From Nitrospira lenta (GTDB lineage Bacteria > Nitrospirota > Nitrospiria > Nitrospirales > Nitrospiraceae), in NCBI GenBank assembly GCA_945905765.1, contig CAMDPZ010000008.1, positions 1 through 48,431 on the forward strand: 48,431 bases of DNA, read 5' to 3'. The notes under the pieces were generated by a model that saw only the letters and a list, made by a program, of their open reading frames with translations, was not told the DNA's origin and did not search any database. Below are positions 9,471-17,137 of the stretch, in pieces (within the stretch, counting starts at the first letter, position 1; the number at the start of each line of letters is the position of its first letter). The position numbers were made by a program, and so were the translations under genes.

Positions 9471-9499
9471 GAACCCCTCCTCCCCGCCTTCGGGTGAGC

Positions 9500-9595
9500 C
9501 TAGCTCTTACGACGTTCGAATTTTTGACGCCGGCGCAACTTCTTATACTTGTGCTTGCGCATTTTCTTACGGCGTTTTTTCAAAACACTGGACAT
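9500..9595 (-). CDS. Tiny basic ribosomal protein bS22-like (AURKAIP1/COX24 domain)
   Basis: This is a 31-codon gene whose product has about 20 Lys or Arg residues, beginning MSSVLKKRRKKMRKHKYKKL and continuing RRRQKFERRK. This matches the AURKAIP1/COX24 family, whose bacterial members are about 30-aa ribosome-associated proteins, called bS22 in mycobacteria and related to mitochondrial mS38. The ATG at 9595 has an AGGAGA site 7 bases upstream. The frame stays open further upstream, but that part lacks family character. It is the first gene of the minus-strand group leading to the ABC exporter. Because of its size it is easily missed by gene callers. Confidence 0.82.
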   Translation of the reverse strand: MSSVLKKRRKKMRKHKYKKLRRRQKFERRKS

Positions 9596-9771
9596 GCGTT
9601 CTCTCCTGCGAAGGGGGGAGTGTAGAAGTTTCCAGCCCAAATTGCAAGACCATCGGCGGATTAAATTGATCGAGCATGCGGCTTGGCCCAGTCGCTGGGA
9701 GCCCTGTGGCTCGGCGCGGGCCGGTTCACGGGCCGCTTGACCTGCCTGAGACCCATTCCTATACTGCAACC

Positions 9772-10281
9772 ATGATGACAACCTATAGAATTTCATGGCT
9801 TCCCGTTTTGTGTCTGGTCGGCTCGATTGCGTGGCTCGGCGTCGGTTGCAGCAATAAGACGATTCAATATCCTGAAGATCACGAACGATATCTCCGTATC
9901 GATCAGGCGGTGGAATCGCTTCGCCAGGCCTACATGCAGAAGGACGCGGCCGGTCTGGCCTCGCTCATGATGCCGCTCGACCAGCTGGATCGGCTGCAGG
10001 AAGAGGCGCGCGGCGACTTCGAGACGTTTAGCGCCATCACCTTGGAGTTCTCGCTCGAGCGCATTATGGTCGAGGGGGACGATGTCGATGTCTTCGTGCA
10101 TTGGCAGGGCCTGTGGAAGAAAAATGCGGACGATCCTGGCCTCCGCCAGCGCGGCCATACGCGATTGCAGTGGGTCGGCACCAAGGCCATTTTATTGCGA
10201 GGGATGCAGGGCGACTCTCCTTTCGGCATGAAAGCCCGGCAAATCACGACGCCCCCTTCACCGTCCCCGAAGAAGAAGTAA
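9772..10281 (+). CDS. Lipoprotein of unknown function upstream of nadB
   Basis: The product is about 169 aa. A hydrophobic stretch (residues 8-22) leads to a lipobox, GVGC, so it is probably lipid-anchored. The mature part looks like a small alpha+beta domain of the SnoaL/NTF2-like sort: helical YLRIDQAVESLRQAYMQKDAAGLASLM, then strands ITLEFSLERIMVEGDDVDVFVHWQGLW and TRLQWVGTKAILLRGM. That fold is inferred from pattern only. A second ATG follows immediately at 9775, and the ribosome binding site is weak. nadB begins 3 bases after the stop, so the two are almost certainly co-transcribed, although a functional link is not obvious. Confidence 0.78.
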   Translation: MMTTYRISWLPVLCLVGSIAWLGVGCSNKTIQYPEDHERYLRIDQAVESLRQAYMQKDAAGLASLMMPLDQLDRLQEEARGDFETFSAITLEFSLERIMVEGDDVDVFVHWQGLWKKNADDPGLRQRGHTRLQWVGTKAILLRGMQGDSPFGMKARQITTPPSPSPKKK

Positions 10282-10284
10282 TCC

Positions 10285-11928
10285 ATGGCCACTCGTCGAT
10301 CCCGCGTGCCGCTGCAGGCTGATTTCCTGGTCATCGGGAGCGGTGTAGCCGGTCTCCGCGCGGCTCTGGAGCTGAGCCGCTCCGGCCGTGTCATGGTGCT
10401 GACGAAGGGACATTCGCTGCAGAGCAGTTCGATTCATGCGCAGGGCGGAGTGGCGGTGGCGATGAGTGAAGAAGACGACGTGGCCATCCATTTGACCGAC
10501 ACGATTAAAGCGGGACATGGGCTCTGCCGGAAAGAAGCGGTGCGGGTGCTCGTCGAAGAAGGCCCTGAGCGGATTCAGGAATTGATCGGGTGGGGCGCCA
10601 AGTTCGACAAGGTCGGCGGCAAGTTCGCGTTTGCCAGGGAGGCGGCTCACAGCCGGAGCCGCATTCTGCGCGCACGGGGCGATGCGACGGGGAACGAGAT
10701 GGTGCGCGTCTTGATTGCCGAAGTGAATCGGCAGAAGCAGATTCAACGGTTGGACCATCACTTTACCGTGGATCTCGTAGTCGAGAACGGACGGTGTTGC
10801 GGGGCTGCGGTGCTGGATGAAGCGTCCGGCCGCCAGTTTGTGCTGCCGGCTCGCGCGATCGTGCTGACGACCGGCGGCGCCGGCCAGATCTATGCGCGGA
10901 CGACCAATCCTCCGAATGCCACCGGCGACGGGATGGCCATGGCGCTGCGCGCAGGGGCCGTGCTGCAAGACATGGAGTTCGTGCAGTTCCATCCCACGGC
11001 ATTGTATCTGCCGTCGAGCCCGCCATTTTTATTGTCGGAAGCGATGCGCGGCGAAGGGGCGCAGCTGCGCAACAATAAGGGCGCGTTATTCATGCAGCGC
11101 TACCACCCGATGGGGGCGTTGGCGCCGCGAGACATTGTGTCGCGGGCGATCCTGGCGGAGATGGCGGCCACGAAAGCGCGTCACGTCTATCTTGACGTGA
11201 CCCACTTGGGCGCGGAGTTCGTGAAGCGGCGGTTCCCGACGATTTATGCGACCTGTCTGCGGTATGACATCGATATCACCGAGGAATGGATCCCGGTGTC
11301 TCCCAGCGCTCATTACATGATGGGCGGAGTCTGGACCGACTTGAACGGCGCGACGACGGTGCCGGGGCTCTTCGCCGCCGGAGAGGTGGCTTGCAGCGGG
11401 GTGCATGGCGCGAATCGGCTGGCGAGCAATTCCTTGCTCGAAGGATTGGTGTTCGGCGCGCGTGCGGCGGCGGCGGCTGTGGCGTTTGCCGAGAGGCAGG
11501 AGATCCCCAAGTTAACGGCGCAAGACGCGGCGCTCCGGGCTGGCCCATTCGGCATATTGGAAGACGAGGAAAAGTTGCGCAGCTCGCTCCGGCGCACGAT
11601 GTGGGGCCAGGTTGGCGTCATTCGTTCGGGCGAGTCCCTCGTTCGGGCCTGCGCGCAACTCTCCCGCTGGGCGCAACTCGTGGCCCAGCCGTTTGCGACC
11701 AGAGCGGCGCTGGAAGTGAAGAACATGGTGCAGGTGGCGCAGTGCGTCGCGGAAGCGGCGCTCTGGCGGGAGAATAGCGTCGGGGCCCATTACCGGTCTG
11801 ATTTCCCGGAGGCCAAGCGGGCCGGCTGGCAGCAACATAGCCGCCTCTCGAGCGGGGACGTGGTTAACGGGAAAGCTGTCCGGAAATCGCGGGGGGTGTT
11901 GTTGTCTCTGCGGGGCCGCGTCGGGTGA
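10285..11928 (+). CDS. nadB: L-aspartate oxidase
   Basis: The product is 547 aa, the usual length. It oxidises L-aspartate to iminoaspartate with FAD, the first step of de novo NAD synthesis, in the cytoplasm. The FAD dinucleotide motif is VIGSGVAGLRAALELS at the N-terminus. Family segments include SSSIHAQGGVAVAM, AREAAHSRSRILRARGDATG, PSAHYMMGGVWTDLNG and GVHGANRLASNSLLEGLVFG. The C-terminal helical domain of the succinate dehydrogenase/NadB family is complete. nadA and nadC are not in the window. The 3' end overlaps the convergent lytic transglycosylase gene by 65 bases. Confidence 0.95.
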   Translation: MATRRSRVPLQADFLVIGSGVAGLRAALELSRSGRVMVLTKGHSLQSSSIHAQGGVAVAMSEEDDVAIHLTDTIKAGHGLCRKEAVRVLVEEGPERIQELIGWGAKFDKVGGKFAFAREAAHSRSRILRARGDATGNEMVRVLIAEVNRQKQIQRLDHHFTVDLVVENGRCCGAAVLDEASGRQFVLPARAIVLTTGGAGQIYARTTNPPNATGDGMAMALRAGAVLQDMEFVQFHPTALYLPSSPPFLLSEAMRGEGAQLRNNKGALFMQRYHPMGALAPRDIVSRAILAEMAATKARHVYLDVTHLGAEFVKRRFPTIYATCLRYDIDITEEWIPVSPSAHYMMGGVWTDLNGATTVPGLFAAGEVACSGVHGANRLASNSLLEGLVFGARAAAAAVAFAERQEIPKLTAQDAALRAGPFGILEDEEKLRSSLRRTMWGQVGVIRSGESLVRACAQLSRWAQLVAQPFATRAALEVKNMVQVAQCVAEAALWRENSVGAHYRSDFPEAKRAGWQQHSRLSSGDVVNGKAVRKSRGVLLSLRGRVG

Positions 11929-12556
11929 CCGGACGTGTCAGGAGCACGCCATCGCGGACCAGGCCCGCTCGGTAATATTGGAGCACCTTCCGGACATATT
12001 GTCTGGTTTCATTATACGGAGGGAGCGCCTGATAACGTTCAACCGCATTCTCTCCCGCATTGTACGCAGCCAGGGCCAACGGTAAATTTCCATGGAACCG
12101 GTCCAGTAGCTGACGCAGATACTTCGTGCCTCCCCCCACATTATCCTCCGGGTCATACATGTCCCGCACTTCGAGGCGGAGAGCCGTCTGTGGCATCAAT
12201 TGCATCAGGCCGATTGCGCCTGCGCGCGAGATGGCCAAGGGATCGAAATTCGATTCAGCCTTGATGACGGCTCGGACCAATGCGGGGTGGAGCCGGTGTT
12301 GCGAGGAATAGCGGCGAATGACCGGTTCCAGGTCTCGCTCGGACATGGAGGCATGGCGCAGGCGGGCTGCCGTATCGATTCTTCGATAGCGGGGATCGAC
12401 CGGGACATTAGTCAGGGCAATGGAGCCGTCGCGCGCGACATACTGATAAATCTCCGCCTCGGCTGTCGGCGCGGTGAGGGTCAGTGAGCCAAGCCCCGCG
12501 AGTACTGCTGTGGCGAGTCTCAGGGCTGCCTGTCGTGTGATGGACGTCATGTTCAT
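11864..12556 (-). CDS. Lytic murein transglycosylase with DUF4124-like N-terminus
   Basis: The product is about 230 aa. After a signal peptide comes a short DUF4124-like segment (EIYQYVARDGSIALTNVP), then an SLT goose-lysozyme-like domain with the catalytic Glu in AVIKAESNFDPLAIS and the family signature GAIGLMQLMPQTA, plus NLPLALAAYNAGENAV. Such enzymes cleave the peptidoglycan glycan strand in the periplasm, releasing 1,6-anhydromuramyl products. I preferred the ATG at 12556; another at 12550 is equally good, and the open frame to 12670 looks non-coding. The C-terminal tail is short and Pro/Thr-rich and overlaps the end of nadB in opposite orientation. Confidence 0.9.
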   Translation of the reverse strand: MNMTSITRQAALRLATAVLAGLGSLTLTAPTAEAEIYQYVARDGSIALTNVPVDPRYRRIDTAARLRHASMSERDLEPVIRRYSSQHRLHPALVRAVIKAESNFDPLAISRAGAIGLMQLMPQTALRLEVRDMYDPEDNVGGGTKYLRQLLDRFHGNLPLALAAYNAGENAVERYQALPPYNETRQYVRKVLQYYRAGLVRDGVLLTRPVTRRGPAETTTPPAISGQLSR

Positions 12557-12695
12557 AGCAAAGGTGTCCCGTCTGGTTGCAACGATACCAGCCTGCCAAT
12601 GGCTGTCAAGCAACTGCAGAGGTGCAGCTCCTATGCCGGGGGGCTCAGGGGAAATAGTGAGGAAAAGCAACAGGGTCTAAGGAGAGGTGTGGCTG

Positions 12696-13571
12696 CTAGG
12701 GTTCTAAAAAGCGCGCCCGGTTGGCCATAAATTGCCCATGGAGCTGCTGGGTGATGGGGCCTGGTGTCCCTTTCCCTACCGGATGGCCGTCCACTCTGGT
12801 GACCGGCATTACTTCCATCGTCGTATTGGTGAGGAAACATTCGTCCGCCTGGCGGAGGGATTCGACGCCGAAATGGCCCTCGTCGACCGGAATCTGCGCG
12901 TCCCGCGCAAGGCCGAGCAGCAGGTCGCGGGTGATCCCGTCCAATAGGCCGCAGTCCAGGGCTGGGGTACAGAGCCTGCCGGCGCGGACGAAGAAGATAT
13001 TGCTCACGGTGCATTCGGTCAGCTGCGATTCCCAGTTGAGCAGAATACTGTCGAAGGCTCCCGCCGCGATCGCTTCTCGCTTGGCCAGGATATTGTTCAA
13101 GAAGTTGGTGGCCTTGATCTGGGGCGAGAGGGCGCTGGGCAGGTTCCGTCTTGTCTTGGCGACGATCAGGCTCACGCCGGTCTTGTATTGTTCCGGTGGA
13201 GAAGGCTGCAGCGGTTTGGTCATGATGACGACGGTGGGGGTCGGGCAGAGGGCTGGATCCAGGCCGATGTCGCCGGGCCCCCGTGAGATGGTGATGCGAA
13301 GGTAGGCGTCGTTGTGGCCCTGCCCGACCTCGTTCTTCGTCATGGCTTCATGGAGGAGTGCCGGCCATTGCCGCTCCGGAATGGGAATGGTCAGGCCGAT
13401 CGCCTCCGCAGACCGGCGAAGCCTGGCGAGATGTTGATCCCGCATGAAGATCCGGCTTCCGTAGGAGCGAATCGTTTCATAGACTCCATCGCCATAGAGG
13501 AAGCCATGGTCGAAGACGGAGACGACGGCTTCTTGTTCTGGCACGAATCGATTGTTGAGATAAATCCACAT
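12696..13571 (-). CDS. pabC: Class IV aminotransferase, probably aminodeoxychorismate lyase
   Basis: The product is 291 aa, a PLP fold-type IV enzyme. It begins MWIYLNNRFVPEQEAVVSVFDHGFLYGDGVYETIR, the hallmark start of the family. The lysine that binds PLP is probably in PQIKATNFLNN, and LTECTVSNIFFV and CGLLDGITRDLLL form the cofactor phosphate region. Branched-chain and D-amino-acid aminotransferases share this fold. The pabB-like gene ends two bases upstream, which favours 4-amino-4-deoxychorismate lyase (p-aminobenzoate for folate). The assignment rests on that context; sequence alone cannot exclude a branched-chain transaminase. Confidence 0.85.
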   Translation of the reverse strand: MWIYLNNRFVPEQEAVVSVFDHGFLYGDGVYETIRSYGSRIFMRDQHLARLRRSAEAIGLTIPIPERQWPALLHEAMTKNEVGQGHNDAYLRITISRGPGDIGLDPALCPTPTVVIMTKPLQPSPPEQYKTGVSLIVAKTRRNLPSALSPQIKATNFLNNILAKREAIAAGAFDSILLNWESQLTECTVSNIFFVRAGRLCTPALDCGLLDGITRDLLLGLARDAQIPVDEGHFGVESLRQADECFLTNTTMEVMPVTRVDGHPVGKGTPGPITQQLHGQFMANRARFLEP

Positions 13572-13573
13572 GG

Positions 13574-15058
13574 TTAATTCCGTTGCAAGGCGCTGACGAA
13601 GGCCTGGGCCTTCTGCATCGTTTCCTCGTATTCCTTGGCCGGGTCTGAGTCGGCGACAATCCCGGCGCCGACCTGCAAGTAGCCCTTCCCTCCACACCAT
13701 ACCAAAGTTCGAATGATGATATTGAGGTCGAGGTCGCCATTCCAGCCGATGTAGCCGAATGATCCGGTATAGGGGCCGCGGCGCACCGGCTCCAGCTCCT
13801 CGATAATCTCCATGCAGCGGATCTTGGGCACGCCGGTGATGGTGCCTCCGGGAAACAATGATCGAATCAGATCGAAGGGCGTGGCCTCCGGCCGTAAGGT
13901 CCCGCTGACATTGGAGACGATGTGGCTGACGTGGGAATATTGCTCGATGGCCATGAATTCATCGACCTGCACGCTGCCGAACTGGCAGACGCGGCCCAGG
14001 TCGTTGCGTTCGAGATCGACGAGCATCAGGTGTTCCGCCCGCTCTTTTTCATTCGCAAGCAATTCGCCGATGAGCCGTTGATCGTCGAGATCATCGCGCC
14101 CGCGAGGTCTGGTGCCGGCGATCGGGCGCGTGTCCGCCTGCCGGTTGTGGAGACGGACCAGCCGTTCTGGCGAGGAGCTGATCAAGGTGACGTCGTCGAA
14201 GCGCAGAAGCCCTGAGAAAGGCGAGGGGTTGACGGCCTGCAGCCGTCGGTAGAGCTCCTGTTCGTAGGCTTGTCGATCCCTGCTGTCGCGATAGGCGTCG
14301 GGCGGTTGCAGGGTGAAGCGGTGCGAGAGGTTGGCCTGATAGATGTCTCCCGCCGCAATGTAGTCCTGGCAGCGCCGGACTCGATCGAGATAGGCTTCGC
14401 GCGTTTGGTCCGGATGAAAGGCCATCCGATCGAGGGAGGGGAGTTCCGCGAGAGGAGTGGGCTGTCCGCTTAATGTGTCTTCCCATTCGGCCAGCCGGTC
14501 TAAGCCCTCGCGATAGAGGGCTTCTCTAGGCTCTCCTGCAAACCGTTCCATGGGAGGGCAGAAGATAAGCTGCAATAAGTCCTGTCGATGATCGACTGAG
14601 GCGATGAGGTCATAGAGACCGAACTGCAAATGGGGGATCGGCAGATCGTCCTTGGCCATGACTGGCAGCGTTTCAAAGTCGCGCACGAGGTCGTAACTGA
14701 AATAGCCGAGGGCTCCACCCAAAAAGTGGGGCAGGCCCGGTGGAGGCTCAATCTTGGGTCCGTCGAATAGCCGCTGGAGGCTGCCGAAGGGATCGTTCGA
14801 CGAATGGACCTGTCCGTTGCTGGTCCGGAGGGAGGCCTGTCCCTGTCGCCCGGTCAGCACGGAGAAGGGGCTGCTCCCCAGAAATGAATAGCGGTTCTCT
14901 CCATCTGTCCCCTTCCCGCTGTCGAGGAGGAAGGACGGCTGAGAGGGAGCGGCAATCAATCGATAGAGGTCGAAGGGCGTTCTTCCCCGGTTGTCCATCG
15001 TGAGGACCAAGGGCTGCGGAGGACCGGTGAGGAATGATGGTTGGGAAAAACGAGTCAT
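13574..15058 (-). CDS. pabB: Aminodeoxychorismate synthase component I
   Basis: The product is about 494 aa. The chorismate-binding domain fills the C-terminal half: PIAGTRPRGRDD, ERAEHLMLVDLERNDLGRV, FPGGTITGVPKIRCMEIIEELE and GPYTGSFGYIGWNGDLDLNIIIRT are typical of the anthranilate synthase / PabB family. The N-terminal half is the less conserved sandwich domain. The paired pabC-like gene two bases downstream, and no trpG or trpE neighbours, favour PabB over TrpE. The glutamine amidotransferase partner (PabA) is not in the window. The start is uncertain: I used the ATG at 15058, and the frame opens to 15094; neither has a clear ribosome binding site. Confidence 0.87.
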   Translation of the reverse strand: MTRFSQPSFLTGPPQPLVLTMDNRGRTPFDLYRLIAAPSQPSFLLDSGKGTDGENRYSFLGSSPFSVLTGRQGQASLRTSNGQVHSSNDPFGSLQRLFDGPKIEPPPGLPHFLGGALGYFSYDLVRDFETLPVMAKDDLPIPHLQFGLYDLIASVDHRQDLLQLIFCPPMERFAGEPREALYREGLDRLAEWEDTLSGQPTPLAELPSLDRMAFHPDQTREAYLDRVRRCQDYIAAGDIYQANLSHRFTLQPPDAYRDSRDRQAYEQELYRRLQAVNPSPFSGLLRFDDVTLISSSPERLVRLHNRQADTRPIAGTRPRGRDDLDDQRLIGELLANEKERAEHLMLVDLERNDLGRVCQFGSVQVDEFMAIEQYSHVSHIVSNVSGTLRPEATPFDLIRSLFPGGTITGVPKIRCMEIIEELEPVRRGPYTGSFGYIGWNGDLDLNIIIRTLVWCGGKGYLQVGAGIVADSDPAKEYEETMQKAQAFVSALQRN

Positions 15059-15138
15059 GGGTGACGATCGATTGCTGGACAAATCACGCGCCACCCACTA
15101 TACCCGACTGTTCCCGCTCTGTCACAACAGAGGTCCGC

Positions 15139-15168
15139 TTGACAAATTTAGGATGATTCTGCTTGAAT
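15139..15168 (+). promoter_or_regulatory. Candidate sigma-70 promoter for the atp genes
   Basis: A consensus -35 TTGACA (15139-15144) is followed after 18 bases by TTGAAT (15163-15168, 4 of 6 matches to TATAAT). It lies about 70 bases upstream of atpI and would give a short leader. The weak -10 keeps confidence modest. Confidence 0.4.
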
Positions 15169-15237
15169 TGCGCGCCCGCAAACGGCAGAGTCCTTGCGTG
15201 ACGGACTGCGTCATGCACTCTCCTCCGTGGGTACAAC

Positions 15238-15459
15238 ATGCCCCCTTCACAAGATCCATTGTACGCGGGGCTCGGCCAAGCGGTCCGGATCGGGACCGAT
15301 CTGCTCGCGTCGCTGATTGTTGGGGGCGGGTTGGGCTGGGTGTGTGATACATATCTCTTCGGCTCCACTCCCTGGGGAATGGTCGTGGGGTTGGTGTTGG
15401 GCGTCGTAGCCGGAATCAGGAATGCGTACCGGTCGGCGCAACGGTGGCCGAAGACTTAA
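15238..15459 (+). CDS. atpI: AtpZ/AtpI family protein, ATP synthase accessory
   Basis: The product is 73 aa with two transmembrane helices (about residues 14-38 and 47-64) around a short loop, as in AtpI/AtpZ. The segment SLIVGGGLGWVCDTYLFGSTPWGMVVGLVLGVVAGIRN is typical. These small membrane proteins help assemble the c-ring or handle Mg/Ca near the ATP synthase. It leads the Fo gene cluster, 29 bases before the preferred start of atpB. Confidence 0.85.
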   Translation: MPPSQDPLYAGLGQAVRIGTDLLASLIVGGGLGWVCDTYLFGSTPWGMVVGLVLGVVAGIRNAYRSAQRWPKT

Positions 15460-15488
15460 CGATTTTTAAGAGAAAGTACGAACGTATC

Positions 15489-16238
15489 ATGGAAGAAAGT
15501 CCGCTTCATCCGTTCGAGCTGCACAATTGGATCCCGATCTCGCTGGGCGGGTTGGACATTTCCATCAATAAAGCCGTGGTCATCATGTGGGTGGTCGTCG
15601 CCCTGGTGGCGGTGCTCATGGTGATGGCAGGGTCGGCGCGCAAGCTGGTGCCGGGCAAGCTGCAGAGCATGGCGGAGATGATGGTGGACTTCATTCGCGG
15701 CATCATCATGGATACGATGGGCAAAGAGGGGATGCGCTTCTTCCCCCTCATCGCCACGCTGTTCCTGTTCATCCTCTTCTGTAACCTGATCGGGTTGATC
15801 CCTGGCAGCTATACGGTGACGAGCCAGATCGTCGTGACCGCCGTGTTCGCCTGCCTGGTGTACGGACTCAGCCTGGTCATGGGATTTCTGCTGCATGGGG
15901 TGAAGTTCCTGGGCATCCTCGTGCCGCCCGGCACGCCGGCCTGGCTGTTGCCCTTGATGATCCCGATCGAGTTGATCAGCCAATTGGCGCGGCCGATTTC
16001 GTTGGCCGTCCGGTTGTTTGCGAATATGACGGCCGGCCACGTGATCCTCGGGGTCCTGTTCGGTCTGGCCATTAGCGGCGGCCTGTTGATCGGATGGTTG
16101 CCCTTTGCGTTCACAATCGCGATGAACGGATTGGAAGTCGGTATCGCATTCATTCAAGCGTATATTTTTACCGTGTTGACTTGCGTCTATTTGGGAGACG
16201 CATTCCACTTACACGGCCACGATGAGCACGCGCACTAG
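15489..16238 (+). CDS. atpB: ATP synthase Fo subunit a
   Basis: The product is 249 aa from the preferred start MEESPLHPFELHNW; an upstream ATG at 15444 would add 15 residues and overlap atpI by 16 bases. It is a polytopic inner-membrane protein that forms the proton half-channels against the c-ring. The essential Arg lies in ISLAVRLFANMTAGHVILG, and the C-terminal helix pair NGLEVGIAFIQAYIFTVLTCVYL is conserved. The His/Asp-rich tail (LHGHDEHAH) is typical of many bacterial a subunits. It is followed by atpE after 37 bases. Confidence 0.95.
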   Translation: MEESPLHPFELHNWIPISLGGLDISINKAVVIMWVVVALVAVLMVMAGSARKLVPGKLQSMAEMMVDFIRGIIMDTMGKEGMRFFPLIATLFLFILFCNLIGLIPGSYTVTSQIVVTAVFACLVYGLSLVMGFLLHGVKFLGILVPPGTPAWLLPLMIPIELISQLARPISLAVRLFANMTAGHVILGVLFGLAISGGLLIGWLPFAFTIAMNGLEVGIAFIQAYIFTVLTCVYLGDAFHLHGHDEHAH

Positions 16239-16275
16239 CGCGTGTGAGTTTCAGACAAGGGAGGAGTAGGACACA

Positions 16276-16506
16276 ATGGATTCAGCAGCAGCAGCATTAT
16301 TGGGCATGGGGTTGGCGGCGGCAGGGTTTGCCGGAGCCGGTGTGGGTATCGGGTACATCTTCGGGAAGATGATCGAAGCGGTGGCGCGTCAGCCGGAAGC
16401 GGAAGCTCGCGTTGGAAAGTATATGTGGATCGGATTCGCGCTGGTGGAAGCCATCGCCTTGTACGGTCTGGTCATTGCCTTCATCATCATGGGTCTCCGG
16501 AAATAA
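16276..16506 (+). CDS. atpE: ATP synthase Fo subunit c
   Basis: The product is 76 aa with two transmembrane helices. Helix one is glycine/alanine-rich (GLAAAGFAGAGVGIGYIFG), the loop is ARQPEA, and helix two carries the ion-binding Glu in ALVEAIALYGLV. The residue after that Glu is Ala and no Na-binding Gln/Ser/Thr set is evident, so proton coupling is likely. The ribosome binding site is GGGAGGAG. An intercistronic hairpin separates it from atpF. Confidence 0.95.
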   Translation: MDSAAAALLGMGLAAAGFAGAGVGIGYIFGKMIEAVARQPEAEARVGKYMWIGFALVEAIALYGLVIAFIIMGLRK

Positions 16507-16532
16507 ACGGGTTACAGTGGTAAGGGGATCAT

Positions 16533-16556
16533 GGGGATAGCAGGACTTGCTACCCC
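16533..16556 (+). promoter_or_regulatory. Intercistronic hairpin between atpE and atpF
   Basis: GGGG-A-TAGCA pairs with TGCTA-CCCC around a 5-base loop (9 pairs with one bulged A), and AAGGG and CCCTT outside can extend it. Such structures after atpE can protect the upstream message or reduce read-through, matching the need for many c subunits per enzyme. That role is inferred. Confidence 0.5.
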
Positions 16557-16590
16557 GTAGACCCTTCCCCCTCTACCCCAGGGAGTTGAT

Positions 16591-17097
16591 ATGCCGCAGT
16601 TTGAATCTCACTTTTTTTCTTCCCTGATTTTCTGGGAAGTCCTGTCGTTCGGGATTCTGTTCTTCGTGCTCTACAAGTTTGCCTTCCCGGGCATCTTGGG
16701 CGTGTTGGAAGAGCGGGAGAAGAAAATCAAGGACAGCCTTGATCAAGCCGAGCGTCATCGGTCAGAGGCCGAGCGGAAACTCAAGGAGTACGAGGCCAAG
16801 TTGAATACCGCGGCGAAAGAAGCGGAAGGCATTTTGGCTGCCGCGAAAGAGCGGGCGCAGCGGCTCATGGAAGAAAATGAGCAGCGGCTGACGACTGAGG
16901 CCGATCGGATCAAGGGCGATGCGACGCGTGAAATCGATCATGAACGCCGCAAGGCGATTCAGGACATTCGCGCCCAGACGACGGAGTTGGCGTTGATGGT
17001 GGCGGAGAAGGTGGTGCAGCGCAGTTTGACTGACGCGGACCACAAGAAGTTCGCAGACGAGGCGCTCGAGGCCCTGTCGAAATCCTACCAGCGATAA
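16591..17097 (+). CDS. atpF: ATP synthase Fo subunit b
   Basis: The product is 168 aa, normal for subunit b. One N-terminal transmembrane helix (about residues 8-30, SLIFWEVLSFGILFFVLYKF) is followed by a long charged coiled coil forming the peripheral stalk (EEREKKIKDSLDQAERHRSE and onward), ending in the delta-binding region (MVAEKVVQRSLTDADHKKF). Only one b-type gene is present. No delta, alpha, gamma, beta or epsilon genes follow; larE lies on the other strand, so the F1 genes must be elsewhere in the genome. Confidence 0.93.
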   Translation: MPQFESHFFSSLIFWEVLSFGILFFVLYKFAFPGILGVLEEREKKIKDSLDQAERHRSEAERKLKEYEAKLNTAAKEAEGILAAAKERAQRLMEENEQRLTTEADRIKGDATREIDHERRKAIQDIRAQTTELALMVAEKVVQRSLTDADHKKFADEALEALSKSYQR

Positions 17098-17106
17098 AGT
17101 CTCGAT

Positions 17107-17137
17107 CGGGCGGGTCAGCCTAGGCTGGTCCCGCCCG
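17107..17137. terminator. Bidirectional hairpin between atpF and larE
   Basis: A strong stem, CGGGCGGG (17107-17114) with CCCGCCCG (17130-17137), is extended inward by CAGCC / GGCTG past a small bulge. It sits between convergent genes and overlaps the last codons of larE, whose stop is at 17115-17117. There is no long T run on either side. Confidence 0.6.

Noticed and set aside
15444-15488. Upstream ATG extension of atpB
   Set aside because: It would overlap atpI by 16 bases and add a charged N-terminus; the ATG at 15489 matches the usual start of subunit a better. Kept only as an alternative.
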